A DNA stretch of 63,323 nt. It comes from a virus. The notes below the pieces were generated by a model. That model worked only from the letters and a program-made list of their open reading frames with translations. It searched no databases and had not been told where the DNA came from. The number at the start of each line of letters is the position of its first letter. Within the stretch, counting starts at the first letter, position 1. The stretch is taken from the IMG/VR virus record IMGVR_UViG_3300023284_000199, positions 1 through 63,323 of that record; one strand, given 5' to 3'. This document shows positions 52,245-61,531 of this stretch, one piece after another. The position numbers and the translations under genes were made by a program.

Positions 52245-52424
52245 TTATCTTAAACCCGGAAGTTTCCCATCGTCTTCCCACTCTACATCTACGCTATTGT
52301 GATGTATTTTAATCACTCTAAACACTCTTCCTTTGTTCGGACCTTCATCAGTTTGTCTATATCTTTGACCAACTTGAAAGCTATCGGTCCATAATTTACC
52401 ATCACTTAATGTCATAAAGTTCAT
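52245..52424 (-). CDS. Hypothetical 59-residue protein
   Basis: Begins MNFMTLSDGKLWTDSFQVGQ and has a small beta-barrel-like pattern (RVFRVIKIHHNSVDVEWE). Its ATG overlaps the reductase stop (TAATG), so it is translated with it. It ends one base from tRNA-Trp on the other strand. Function unknown. Confidence 0.55.
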   Translation of the reverse strand: MNFMTLSDGKLWTDSFQVGQRYRQTDEGPNKGRVFRVIKIHHNSVDVEWEDDGKLPGLR

Positions 52425-54349
52425 TATCCATCTCCCACTAATTCACATGCGTTGGCTGTACAACTTAATTCTCTTAAACTTGTAGTGTTATCCTCACACT
52501 CATATTCAGCAAGAAAACTCCAATTTACATCTGTTGGCATTTCGTTCTGCATTTGTTCATACTTTGTTCTATCTATTTCTTGATATGGAGCCTGTTTATA
52601 AACATGATTTGTATGTGGTAAAAAAGCAACACCACTCATATTATCAAAATTATCCCACACCCAAGCACCCACACTTGGCCATTCATTTTCTCTCACAGTT
52701 ATAGTTACTGAAGGTTTATGCTCACACCAATGATCTTGAACTAATTTCCAATGTTCAAGTTCTTGTATAGCTGTGCGATCATCTCTACACACTGCACCTT
52801 TGGGAGCCTTGATAGGGAAACTAAATATCGTAGTTTCATCAGGTTTAGTTACATCAGGTTGCCACGGAAAACCACTATCTTTCATAAATTGAGTAACCGG
52901 GTCTTTGTTATCTTGTCTCACACCACGAAGATAGTATTCAGCAAACCATGCGTGCATACCAGAACCGGATAGGACTAGCTGACTTGCTGTACCACTAGGC
53001 TTAACACATGTAGCAGCAGTAGACACATTAATCTTCAAACGATCAGCCCACTCTTTATTAGTTTCCACAACTACATTTCGTAGTTCACAAAAAATATCTG
53101 CTGTGAATCCTTTATCACTAGAATCACTGGTTAAAGAATTGTCCATGATGCCAGTTAGTGACACTCCTAATAGTCTTTCCTCTTCACAATTATTTTGCCA
53201 TTTCTTCGGAAGGTATCTAAAATTAGTTAGTGTAGATTGCATAGTTCCAAGTATAGTAGCAATCCTAACCTTCTCTTTCAACGTATAAATAGAATCACTT
53301 GGACGGATAACTGCTTCAGATAAATTACAAAGCTGCCTTGGTCTAAGAATAATTTCAGAGCATGGATTAGTACCAAAATCATATTCAGTATCTCTACGAC
53401 CAGAAGTACCGGCTTGCATACGAGCAGCGTTTCTATTAAAGATACCTCGCTCACCTGACTGAGACTCATAGATCGAACCCCACTCTTTCATAAAATGACC
53501 AACTTCAGGAGTCTCCGTAAACGCGATAGAGTTATTAGCTAATGCCCGTTGTGGGTTTAACTCCCACCATTGACCGGTCTTAGCATCACGCATCCTTTGG
53601 TCGGATAGATTTGAAAGACTAATCAATGCGGCTCTACGAACACCACCAACCACCACGATATCCCCTAACTTGCACATAATATCGTGACACTCTAACGAAT
53701 TAAGTTTTCTACCCACGGCATGTTCGAAGATCATTATGACGAATCGAAATAGCTCTACAAGAGGCTCCGGTCCTGATGATCTACCGCCCATAGTTTTTAA
53801 CTTAGCTCCTGCTGGTCTTAATCCTGATACATCCCATTCAGGAATTACACCCGCGTACAAGAGAGCTATCAACTGTCTAAGTGCTTCAGCCCAACCTATC
53901 TTTGAATCCCTAACTTTGATAACCGTGTGAGACTTGACTAATTGATCCGGTATGGACGGCATCTGACCTATATATTGACGCTCCACAGAGAAGCCTACCC
54001 CTGTTCCACACATGAGTATATACATAGCCTCGTCAAAGGCTCTAGGAGTGTCTATAGGGAGATATGAACAGTTGTAACCCGCTACGTTGTCTCTAGCTAA
54101 AGCCTTACCAGCGGTCATTAGACACCGCATAGAGGGCATCACATCTAGATTGAGTATGGCACTTTCCAATTCATCATATTCAGGCTCAGTTAGGCAATAC
54201 TCTGATGAACCCTGGTCTAAATGGTTGTAGAAGAATTGCATGTATCTTCGAACCGTTTCATCCCAACTCTCCCTTCTGTTTTCTTCTTCTATCCATCGGG
54301 CATATCTACTTTTGTGGATAAATTCTTGGTATTGAGTTGGTAGAATCAT
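52424..54349 (-). CDS. nrdJ: Class II (B12-dependent) ribonucleotide reductase
   Basis: A 641-residue monomeric-type ribonucleoside-triphosphate reductase. Key motifs are C94 in GYNCSYLPID, NPCSEIIL at 328-335 with the following CNLSE at 341-345 (the Cys-Glu-Cys active-site set), and CTANAC near the C terminus, probably the redox pair. It makes deoxynucleotides with adenosylcobalamin as radical source and works with or without oxygen. At 641 residues it is shorter than the roughly 740-residue Lactobacillus enzyme. It has a promoter of its own. Confidence 0.88.
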   Translation of the reverse strand: MILPTQYQEFIHKSRYARWIEEENRRESWDETVRRYMQFFYNHLDQGSSEYCLTEPEYDELESAILNLDVMPSMRCLMTAGKALARDNVAGYNCSYLPIDTPRAFDEAMYILMCGTGVGFSVERQYIGQMPSIPDQLVKSHTVIKVRDSKIGWAEALRQLIALLYAGVIPEWDVSGLRPAGAKLKTMGGRSSGPEPLVELFRFVIMIFEHAVGRKLNSLECHDIMCKLGDIVVVGGVRRAALISLSNLSDQRMRDAKTGQWWELNPQRALANNSIAFTETPEVGHFMKEWGSIYESQSGERGIFNRNAARMQAGTSGRRDTEYDFGTNPCSEIILRPRQLCNLSEAVIRPSDSIYTLKEKVRIATILGTMQSTLTNFRYLPKKWQNNCEEERLLGVSLTGIMDNSLTSDSSDKGFTADIFCELRNVVVETNKEWADRLKINVSTAATCVKPSGTASQLVLSGSGMHAWFAEYYLRGVRQDNKDPVTQFMKDSGFPWQPDVTKPDETTIFSFPIKAPKGAVCRDDRTAIQELEHWKLVQDHWCEHKPSVTITVRENEWPSVGAWVWDNFDNMSGVAFLPHTNHVYKQAPYQEIDRTKYEQMQNEMPTDVNWSFLAEYECEDNTTSLRELSCTANACELVGDG

Positions 54350-54385
54350 TTATATTTCCCTCGTACTCTTCAGGTTAAAGAAACC

Positions 54386-54414
54386 ATTATAGCGGTATGG
54401 AGACTGCCTATCAA
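54386..54414 (-). promoter_or_regulatory. Promoter of the reductase gene
   Basis: TTGATA (rc of 54409-54414), 17 bases, TATAAT (rc of 54386-54391). The -35 overlaps the stop of the upstream gene. Confidence 0.75.
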
Positions 54415-55112
54415 TCGTTTTTTGTCAGTTCTTGCATTATTTTTGAAGCCGCGCCTTCCGGTGGTCTATCATCAATTAAATTACCCGTAGCAAAAGCATC
54501 TAACAGTATGGCCATACAAGCTGCGACATGTGCTTCATGTTTAATTCCACTATCCGGTGCTTCATTTTCACCATCAAGAAGGGCATCTAAATGTCTCATA
54601 GCAGCTTCAATATACACCGTATGTCTAACAGCATTTTTCCGCCAATTGTAAGGACCATATTTTTTAGCACCGTCTTCCATTGCTTGACTTGTATATATTC
54701 CTAAGACAGGAGGAACCAAAGCTAGAGGTGGTTTCTTTCTGCCGAGTCTATCTTTAGGATTTTCACCTAACAAAGTTCCTTCCTCTAATTCTCTACCTAA
54801 CGATTCCATAAATGATTCCCCCGGCTTCCCTTCTATCCTTGGTGTAACGTAATCGTGAGGAAGTGGACTAGTATCTGCCAAAACATCAGGAAATGGTGCC
54901 CCGTTAAAAACTATACTGCCAACTTCAGCCACAGTATATTCTTCTTGAAACACTTCTTTAGTTTCTACATCTTTAATCACACTGTCACCTAACAACTTAG
55001 GTTCAAGTCTGTAGTTATACGCTTCAGCATTAGGATCAGGGATAAAATTCTCACTCATTTGAATCCAATCACCTTCTCTATCTTTGTATTTTATTTGCCA
55101 TCGTCTTTCCAT
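54411..55112 (-). CDS. DUF5664-like dATP/dGTP diphosphohydrolase
   Basis: A 233-residue protein. The C-terminal domain (about 125-225) has KKPPLALVPPVLGIYTSQAM, then GAKKYGPYNWRKN, an EAAMRHLDALLDGE helix and HEAHVAACMAILLDA, the all-alpha MazG-like pattern of DUF5664. Members remove pyrophosphate from purine dNTPs and include MazZ of Z-DNA phages. The N-terminal half is unrecognised. Followed by the reductase gene. Confidence 0.75.
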   Translation of the reverse strand: MERRWQIKYKDREGDWIQMSENFIPDPNAEAYNYRLEPKLLGDSVIKDVETKEVFQEEYTVAEVGSIVFNGAPFPDVLADTSPLPHDYVTPRIEGKPGESFMESLGRELEEGTLLGENPKDRLGRKKPPLALVPPVLGIYTSQAMEDGAKKYGPYNWRKNAVRHTVYIEAAMRHLDALLDGENEAPDSGIKHEAHVAACMAILLDAFATGNLIDDRPPEGAASKIMQELTKND

Positions 55113-55113
55113 A

Positions 55114-55581
55114 TTAAACCCCCGGAGTCAAAATTCTAGCAATCGCATCGACTGCATCATCCAAATTGGTAACACGAAAATCAATCATCTCATTGACCAT
55201 CGCATGTTCATGTACGTTTCCTTCCGGCTCCATGATACACACAAGCGGTATGCGCATACTGTCACACCATCCAAATTCAATCATGCTGCCGATAGACACT
55301 CGCTTAGCACCCAAAAGATTACTGACTACAAGATCAGCCCTTTGAGTATCAAACCTGTCTCTGGCTACGATACCTCTAGCACTGGCAAAGATATTGTCTT
55401 CATATCCCACAGCTTTCAAAGTTGTTTCTGTTGCTAGTTCTTCTTCAAACCGCATAGGACTTAAACAATCTATATCTAAATCTGTCAACATTTCAGCCAT
55501 GTAATGTCTCCATCCAAAACGAGCGTTATCATAAGTCATACCAGTAATGGGACCGCAAAGATATACCAACCGTTTAGTCAT
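55114..55581 (-). CDS. Nucleoside 2-deoxyribosyltransferase-like protein (DUF4406)
   Basis: A 155-residue protein. It starts LVYLCGPITGM, then has ARDRFDTQRADLVVSNLLGA and GSMIEFGWCDSMRIPLVCIM, the G-P-I, D-x-x-D and E motifs of the family, which moves deoxyribose between bases or hydrolyses deoxynucleotides. It belongs to a nucleotide-metabolism operon. Confidence 0.8.
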   Translation of the reverse strand: MTKRLVYLCGPITGMTYDNARFGWRHYMAEMLTDLDIDCLSPMRFEEELATETTLKAVGYEDNIFASARGIVARDRFDTQRADLVVSNLLGAKRVSIGSMIEFGWCDSMRIPLVCIMEPEGNVHEHAMVNEMIDFRVTNLDDAVDAIARILTPGV

Positions 55582-55717
55582 TTGCTTTCTCCTTTTCCAA
55601 TTTCTCCACCCGTTCCAACAAACTTTCTATTAATTGTCGTTGTAAATTGAGAGATGTTTCCATACTTCTCATAGTTAAGCAAAACTGTTTAAACATTTCT
55701 TTTGTATCAGGACTCAT
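55574..55717 (-). CDS. 47-residue coiled-coil protein
   Basis: MSPDTKEMFKQFCLTMRSME then a heptad region rich in Leu, Glu and Lys. It overlaps both neighbours (ATGA before, eight bases after). Probably a real co-translated gene; function unknown. Confidence 0.5.
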   Translation of the reverse strand: MSPDTKEMFKQFCLTMRSMETSLNLQRQLIESLLERVEKLEKEKAND

Positions 55718-55830
55718 AATATTACACCCATTAAACTATACAATACTGTGATACCCCAAATCCCGAAAGTTCCTCCAACTAAAAATATTACAAGTAATTG
55801 CCACCCATTTAAAACTATCTTATATGTCAT
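55714..55830 (-). CDS. 38-residue membrane protein
   Basis: MTYKIVLNGWQLLVIFLVGG and onward, a single transmembrane helix with few charges. ATGA overlaps on both sides. Function unknown. Confidence 0.5.
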   Translation of the reverse strand: MTYKIVLNGWQLLVIFLVGGTFGIWGITVLYSLMGVIL

Positions 55831-56441
55831 CGATTATCTCCACTTCCTTTAATTACTCCCCTAGCCTGTCTGTCTGCTAGTTTTTCAATATTCATTTGAG
55901 CAACATCTTCAAGTGTTAAACTGAGTATCTTAGCAGTTCTGGCCAGATACCAAAGAACATCTCCTAATTCTAAAGCCAACAAAGTTCTGAAATGTTCTTT
56001 CGGTTCATTCTCATAATCACCACGCATGAGTTTACCAAGTTTACCAGCAGCTTCACCCGCCTCTTCATTTAGTTTCAAAAGATAATAATCCAAAGACAAA
56101 GGAGAAATATCTGTAAACTCTGTAAAGTCTTGGTAATCATTTAGAGTCATGAATTGTGGTGCATCCTCATTCAAGACATAAGTAACAGGAGTTATGTTAG
56201 CCCACGTATTATCATCAAGACTAACTACTTTAATAGCATTAGTTAGTGACAGATTTCTCATGATAATACTAGCTGCCCGATTGTATACCAAGTCTTCATT
56301 GAAAGCTAACATAGGTGGTCTTTCTACATTGTTATCTCTCATGGCATCTTCAAGGTCTTTTTGGGTGAAGCAAGTACCGTTCACCACATCTATGACCGCA
56401 TTGAGTTGCTGGTCTACAATTTCATACCCTAAAACTTTCAT
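55827..56441 (-). CDS. MazG-type nucleotide pyrophosphohydrolase
   Basis: A 204-residue protein. The C-terminal half carries LNEEAGEAAGKLGKLMRGD and LALELGDVLWYLARTA, the EExxE...ExxD metal-binding pattern of MazG, then LADRQARGVIKGSGDNR typical of phage forms. The first 115 residues are unrecognised. I start at ATG 56441 (TAATG overlap) with GGAGGG before it. It may clean up dNTPs or lower ppGpp. Confidence 0.82.
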   Translation of the reverse strand: MKVLGYEIVDQQLNAVIDVVNGTCFTQKDLEDAMRDNNVERPPMLAFNEDLVYNRAASIIMRNLSLTNAIKVVSLDDNTWANITPVTYVLNEDAPQFMTLNDYQDFTEFTDISPLSLDYYLLKLNEEAGEAAGKLGKLMRGDYENEPKEHFRTLLALELGDVLWYLARTAKILSLTLEDVAQMNIEKLADRQARGVIKGSGDNR

Positions 56442-58069
56442 TATGCCCTCCACTTACCATTGAATAAAGTTACCAAGGTACGCATGCCATTTTGATATGT
56501 TACTGTCTCTGTATGCGACCATGAACTAGGCCCGCTGGTCCAATCAGGATTAAGCTTTCCGGTCGTTCCACAAACATATACTCCATCGATAACTTGTGCT
56601 TTATGCGTATGACCGGTGTTAGCTTTCTTACCCATCTTAGCAAAGGCAGCAGGACTACCGCGAGCACCGTTAGGACCAATATCTCCATGCATACCTCCTT
56701 CTATGTCTCCACAGATAACAAAGCTTTCATCTTCTCCAAGAAACTTCACTCTATGAATGTCAAGGAAATCAAACCCCACTAATTTAAAAGCTTCCTTCAA
56801 AATTATAGGTTCTTTCTCTATCTGCATTTCTCTTAGAATTTTAGCGTTTAACTCTAACCAGAAAATAGCATTAGTAGGGTCTTTCAAACCTTCCTGTTCT
56901 CTTAACCATCTGCCTAAATGATTGTGATGATTACTATCTACTATAATAATTTGAGAATCATCTTTACAATTATAGACTCTATTCACAAATTCCGCAGTTA
57001 ACCTAACTTCTTCTTCTACATTCACCCATCCTTGTGTATGTCTCTTAAACATCATGTGAGGATTTTTAATTTCGTGGTGTGACTTGCAACGGAAATCTAA
57101 AACATCATGAAGAAACTGATACTTAGGTCGCAACGTGTGTGCCATACCACCATCACCCCAACATAGTTGCACTGTTGGTAAGTCTATTTCAGCAACGTGA
57201 ATGTCTCCCCAAGTGATAGCTTCAACTCTATGACCGAAACTATATTTACCATCTTTAACGAACATATCAAGATCATAGAAACTACCATCATCCGTAGCAT
57301 TAATCTCACGGCAATACCAATTACCATTCGAGTCTACTTCAACTAGTAAAGCACCGTAACAATGAAATAACTCAGATTTCAATCCAGCTTTCCTTTGAAT
57401 GTAATTACGCATAGTTACTGTTCCCGTAGTGTAGTTGAATTTAGTATATCCAACATGATTAGTAGCTACAGACTCTATTGCTCGTTTACTGTGAGGATAG
57501 ATACCAGATTGAGAACCGTTATGAGATTCCAACTGAGATAATGGACGCACAGCGGTAGGAAGAATATTCCACTCACCACACCATATCAATCCCGGCGCAA
57601 CTTGAAATTTATTATCAGATAAATACGGATCAATTCTTTCATCCCACCACATAGGTTGTTTCTTACCGCTAGGTGCTTCATCTATTGTGGCTTTATCCCC
57701 TTTAGCACCTAGACCACTCTTAACATAAGTGATCCTAGCTACATGAATTTCCGCATCATGAAATTCTGCAAAAGCTTCCAAGTTATCGAAGAAAGCTTTA
57801 TGTACTTTAGTATTATTTTGCGCTGAAGTAAACAAATACCGTTTAACCTCACCTTCTTCAGGAATTGGCATTGAAGGAATTTTTGTAACCTTAACTTGAC
57901 CTTCCATGACAGGTTTATTTTTAGGATCAGGTATCAATTTATCTTCTACTGCTAACCAAAACAATTTTCTAGAACCGTGATAAGTTAATGAAGTGTTTCT
58001 GGACACGGCTTTAATACTACCATGTTCTTTATACACTTTTACATAATCTTCTAAAGTCCATACATTCAT
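56441..58069 (-). CDS. T5 A1-like metallophosphoesterase
   Basis: A 542-residue protein. An N-terminal HTH-like part is followed by a calcineurin-type phosphoesterase signature: VDSNHHNHLGRWL, HGDIGPNGARGS and ANTGHTHKA with a conserved end. I recognise the pattern from the A1 protein of phage T5, needed for host DNA degradation and full DNA entry, though similar proteins occur near replication genes in other phages. Start at ATG 58069 with GGAGGAAT; the upstream TTG is unlikely. Confidence 0.65.
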   Translation of the reverse strand: MNVWTLEDYVKVYKEHGSIKAVSRNTSLTYHGSRKLFWLAVEDKLIPDPKNKPVMEGQVKVTKIPSMPIPEEGEVKRYLFTSAQNNTKVHKAFFDNLEAFAEFHDAEIHVARITYVKSGLGAKGDKATIDEAPSGKKQPMWWDERIDPYLSDNKFQVAPGLIWCGEWNILPTAVRPLSQLESHNGSQSGIYPHSKRAIESVATNHVGYTKFNYTTGTVTMRNYIQRKAGLKSELFHCYGALLVEVDSNGNWYCREINATDDGSFYDLDMFVKDGKYSFGHRVEAITWGDIHVAEIDLPTVQLCWGDGGMAHTLRPKYQFLHDVLDFRCKSHHEIKNPHMMFKRHTQGWVNVEEEVRLTAEFVNRVYNCKDDSQIIIVDSNHHNHLGRWLREQEGLKDPTNAIFWLELNAKILREMQIEKEPIILKEAFKLVGFDFLDIHRVKFLGEDESFVICGDIEGGMHGDIGPNGARGSPAAFAKMGKKANTGHTHKAQVIDGVYVCGTTGKLNPDWTSGPSSWSHTETVTYQNGMRTLVTLFNGKWRA

Positions 58070-58545
58070 GCTATTCCTCCGTTCGTTAAGATACAATACC
58101 CATACAAAGCGATTAGGGCAGCTTCAGCTACACCTTCATCTTTCTTACGTGCAAACAACTGAGCCTGTTTAGGGAACACCTCACTAGCTCTAGCTCTGGC
58201 AACATCCTTGGAGCTAGTTACATGCATAACACGTTTCCATACAGCAGGCGTTACCATAGTGACTGGTATTTTATATGCCGATATAAGTCCTCTAACACCA
58301 CCCGCACAGTAACCAAACTTAAACATGCTCGATACTCCTTGCCCCGGCATAGCTCCTACCTGTTCAATAAAGAAATGATCCATGTCGCTCATTAGTAGAT
58401 CAAAATCTGAAGCCAACAGTGCCCAATTAATATCTCTACCCCTAGTTTTGGATTTGAGAGTGGGCATCTTGATAGGACATATAATGTCTCCATCGTAAGA
58501 TACAATAGCCCCGCCTAAACCCGGATCAACACCACCAACTTTCAT
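58066..58545 (-). CDS. RuvC-like Holliday junction resolvase
   Basis: A 159-residue nuclease. D7 in GGVDPGL, E61 in FFIEQ and the DEGVAEA segment at 136-142 supply the acidic set of the RuvC/RNase H fold. It would resolve branched DNA before packaging. I start at ATG 58545, one base after the polymerase stop; the longer frame to 58602 lies inside the polymerase gene. Confidence 0.82.
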   Translation of the reverse strand: MKVGGVDPGLGGAIVSYDGDIICPIKMPTLKSKTRGRDINWALLASDFDLLMSDMDHFFIEQVGAMPGQGVSSMFKFGYCAGGVRGLISAYKIPVTMVTPAVWKRVMHVTSSKDVARARASEVFPKQAQLFARKKDEGVAEAALIALYGYCILTNGGIA

Positions 58546-58546
58546 A

Positions 58547-60568
58547 TCAAGCCTTTCTATACCTGTCACCTTCCCAACCCTCAACTTCAATCGGGCACCC
58601 ATCAGCCCATTCAGGATTCGGTCCAGTCATTAATTCTAAAAACTCTTCCAACGTACCAAAACTATCAAGAGTCTCACAACCTATTTCATCATGAACAGTT
58701 AAGATAATACCATACCCTTTCTGTTCTATTCTAAACATGGCTGCTACCATTAAATCTCTAGAAATAGCCTGTACTATATTTTCAACAAGCATTCCTCCGT
58801 ATGTAGGTACTCGTGTCCAAGCCGGTCCTGCTTTGTTATTGCGACCTTGATAAGTCAACTGATATATCAACTTATCTTGATCCCAAGGTGCAGGAACTAT
58901 TTCAATTTTAGGATCGTAATACCAGAGATTTCTTCCACTAGGTAATTTACATGCAAGCCATCTACCCGCCGCATCATCAACTATTTCGAATCCAATACGA
59001 CCATAGGTATGTGGGTTCCCCGTATGTACAGTATTTTTAGCCGCCGTTTCTATCCCTCGCCATAAATCAGGAACCATACTATAATCACCTCGATAGGTGT
59101 CCACTAATTCTCGTGCTTCTGTCTCTGTTAAGTCTACTCCATAATCTTTAGAAGCTTGGAACTGTAATTTTGACCAAGACATTTGATATCCGCATCCCAG
59201 GATCGTAATCTTTCCAAGTTGCCTTTCGTATGGATCATCTTCTTTGTTTATTGAGCGTTTGAAAAGCTTCTCAGCCATGACACAATAAATATCTGGACCT
59301 TCACCCTTGTCATACACTCTAAAGGCTTCTAGTGCATCCTCCTGCTCTGCTAACCACATGACTACCCTAGCTTCAATAGCTGAGAAATCACCTACATATA
59401 GTTTGTTACCCGGCTTAACTATGAACATACCTCTTAGAGATGAAGCTATAGCCTCGACAACACCTCCACCTAGACCGTCTCCTAACCAGAAAGAAATAGC
59501 TTCAATAGCATCTTCTCCACCTAATTTTATCAGGTCTATCAGCAAGTCCATCAATTTAACATTACCTCTAGGAAAGTTATGTGGTTGTACTAAACGACCA
59601 GCCCATCTACCAGTACCGGCACCATGATATTGAAACATTCCTCTAATACGACCGTCAGAATTCACACAATCCAAGAATTTATACAGCTTCTTTGTACTTG
59701 ATTTACTTAATGCTTGACGAATTTCTAACACCCTCTTAACATTTAAAGGTATATCTTGGTCTGTTAATGCATTCTCTACAGCTTCTTTAGTTAAGTTATT
59801 CATAGTGAATTTTTGTTTACCACACCAAGCACGTATCTTAGCTATTTGACCGGCTGTATTTATTTCACCATCAGTTATACTATTAAGTTCTATAGTTAAT
59901 TTGGCTTCAATGATTTCAATTATACCAATAGCTTTTTGAACAGCTTCTAAATCTACTTGAATACCTCTAAAGTTAATAATCCAATCCAACGTCCATACAA
60001 GCTGTTCATCATCGGGCAACTTACCTACCATGTCAGATAGAAGAACCTCCACATCTCTATCTTGATCACAGTAATCATACAACTCCATCAACAAATCCCA
60101 ATCTTCAAGCCACTTGCTATCATCTTTAATGGTGGCTTTACGAGGCTTGCAGAGTTTTTGAATTAGATATTTACCACGTTTATCTTTCTTCAATGGTAGG
60201 TCTAGAACCTCCCCAACGTTGTCTAGTCCTAAAGGTAATGATCTATACGCACATACGGCTAACGTATCTCTCCATCGGGTAGGCATTTTTATATCAAGCT
60301 TAGCTTGAAGTTGATGAAACCACATAGAAGTTTCCATTATCACATAATGGGCTTCAAAAAATCCTCCACAATCTCTATGATCTAACAGCTTTTGAGGGAA
60401 CGGTAATCCTGGCACCCATAAACCTTTATACAAGTCACCAACATTCCAAGACATGCATAATATTTCGGTAGTTGGATGTTCTGAATATGCCCAGGCACCC
60501 ACAACCTTAATATCCACCTCAGAGCGGGACTCGAAGTCTATGGTTGCTGTCAAATGTCTTGTGTTCAT
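58547..60568 (-). CDS. Family A DNA polymerase with 3'-5' exonuclease
   Basis: A 673-residue replicative polymerase. Exonuclease motif I is TIDFESRS (9-16). Polymerase motif A is GDFSAIEAR (393-401), motif B lies at about 449-463 (RQLGKITILGCGYQ), and motif C is VHDE (625-628). Residues 100-180 hold the remaining exonuclease motifs, including CDQDRDVEVL. A ribosome site AGGAACAGG precedes ATG. No primase or helicase is found in the window. Confidence 0.9.
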   Translation of the reverse strand: MNTRHLTATIDFESRSEVDIKVVGAWAYSEHPTTEILCMSWNVGDLYKGLWVPGLPFPQKLLDHRDCGGFFEAHYVIMETSMWFHQLQAKLDIKMPTRWRDTLAVCAYRSLPLGLDNVGEVLDLPLKKDKRGKYLIQKLCKPRKATIKDDSKWLEDWDLLMELYDYCDQDRDVEVLLSDMVGKLPDDEQLVWTLDWIINFRGIQVDLEAVQKAIGIIEIIEAKLTIELNSITDGEINTAGQIAKIRAWCGKQKFTMNNLTKEAVENALTDQDIPLNVKRVLEIRQALSKSSTKKLYKFLDCVNSDGRIRGMFQYHGAGTGRWAGRLVQPHNFPRGNVKLMDLLIDLIKLGGEDAIEAISFWLGDGLGGGVVEAIASSLRGMFIVKPGNKLYVGDFSAIEARVVMWLAEQEDALEAFRVYDKGEGPDIYCVMAEKLFKRSINKEDDPYERQLGKITILGCGYQMSWSKLQFQASKDYGVDLTETEARELVDTYRGDYSMVPDLWRGIETAAKNTVHTGNPHTYGRIGFEIVDDAAGRWLACKLPSGRNLWYYDPKIEIVPAPWDQDKLIYQLTYQGRNNKAGPAWTRVPTYGGMLVENIVQAISRDLMVAAMFRIEQKGYGIILTVHDEIGCETLDSFGTLEEFLELMTGPNPEWADGCPIEVEGWEGDRYRKA

Positions 60569-60576
60569 CCTGTTCC

Positions 60577-60699
60577 TTATACGATGGGGTAGAACGGGAC
60601 AACCTGACTTAACTTTGTCTGTTGCCCAGGTTCTACCCCTATCGCCGCCGCACCAGCATGGATAATGATCTTAATGTCACGCGAGACTATCATCTCCAT
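60577..60699 (-). CDS. 40-residue protein before the polymerase
   Basis: MEMIVSRDIKIIIHAGAAAI, then a polar stretch. It ends nine bases before the polymerase start, whose ribosome site follows its stop directly. Function unknown. Confidence 0.45.
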   Translation of the reverse strand: MEMIVSRDIKIIIHAGAAAIGVEPGQQTKLSQVVPFYPIV

Positions 60700-60747
60700 A
60701 CAATTACTCGCTCCATTAGAAAGGAAGTAAAAGAGTGGAACGAGGAA

Positions 60748-61440
60748 TTAGTCAGGTAAATCTGCACCCCCGGTAGGATCGATTTCAGAAGTGCCACCTT
60801 CGACACCTCCAAATCTTTCTTCACCGGACATACCACCAATACGCGGACCTTCTTTAGCATACAGAACTGCGTTTGCATAAAGAACGATAAACTTACCTTG
60901 TGGAGTCTCAACACCCTTTACATTAGCGTTAGCTCGGGCATATGATCCAGCACGGAAAAGACCTTCCGCACGTTTAAAATCATCTTCATCCCCACGGTCT
61001 AGTTCAAGAATTTTACCCTTGTCCAAAACGTATAGAAGAGGCGGGTAGTCTGGACTTGACTTTATATTGACTACCTTCATACCTCTATATACGTCACCTT
61101 TTTTCTTAGCTTCTTCCCGCTTGTCAGCAAGAGCATCACCATCTTTGAGAGGCCAAGCAATGCCTCCATGCTTAACAGCTTCACGAATGTCAGTATCCGG
61201 CCACTTGTGTTCTGCAACAGACATAAAGACACGTCGAACGTCAACAGGTTCCCATGAACCACCCTCCGGTTTGATTTCAAAACCAGCTTCGACGGTACTA
61301 GGATCAATCAACATTTGACAATTGAAAGAAGGTGGTGCCCCTTTCTTGAAAACGTTTGGCTTCACCAAATTTGGAAAAGACATACGGAAGATAGGAGTAC
61401 GGACTAAGATTTGTTCTGTCGGTGCAATAACTTCGCTCAT
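60748..61440 (-). CDS. DUF2815 single-strand DNA-binding-like protein
   Basis: A 230-residue protein. TPIFRMSFPNLVKPNVFKKG at the start, YPPLLYVLDKG and FRAGSYARANANVKG in the middle, and an acidic C terminus ending in GGADLPD fit DUF2815, found in phage replication cassettes beside DUF2800 and family A polymerase. An acidic tail is usual for single-strand binding proteins. A consensus promoter lies upstream. Confidence 0.75.
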   Translation of the reverse strand: MSEVIAPTEQILVRTPIFRMSFPNLVKPNVFKKGAPPSFNCQMLIDPSTVEAGFEIKPEGGSWEPVDVRRVFMSVAEHKWPDTDIREAVKHGGIAWPLKDGDALADKREEAKKKGDVYRGMKVVNIKSSPDYPPLLYVLDKGKILELDRGDEDDFKRAEGLFRAGSYARANANVKGVETPQGKFIVLYANAVLYAKEGPRIGGMSGEERFGGVEGGTSEIDPTGGADLPD

Positions 61441-61498
61441 ATTTTGGCTCCTTTGCTTGCCGTGTTTACCAATGTTTAAAGCTCCTTAGCTTTCTTGC

Positions 61499-61527
61499 AT
61501 TATAGAGATGTTTACCCCTGTTGTCAA
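61499..61527 (-). promoter_or_regulatory. Near-consensus sigma70 promoter
   Basis: TTGACA (rc of 61522-61527), 17 bases, TATAAT (rc of 61499-61504). Both hexamers match consensus fully. It drives the DUF2815 gene. Confidence 0.88.
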
Positions 61528-61531
61528 GTGT

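Noticed and set aside
58110-58130. Another GCAGCTT box in the resolvase gene
   Set aside because: GCAGCTTCAGCTACA has four bases between core halves, not three, and fits the coding sequence.
52424-60568. Evidence for a Z (2-aminoadenine) genome
   Set aside because: A MazZ-like protein and family A polymerase are present, but there is no PurZ, so the claim cannot be supported from this window.
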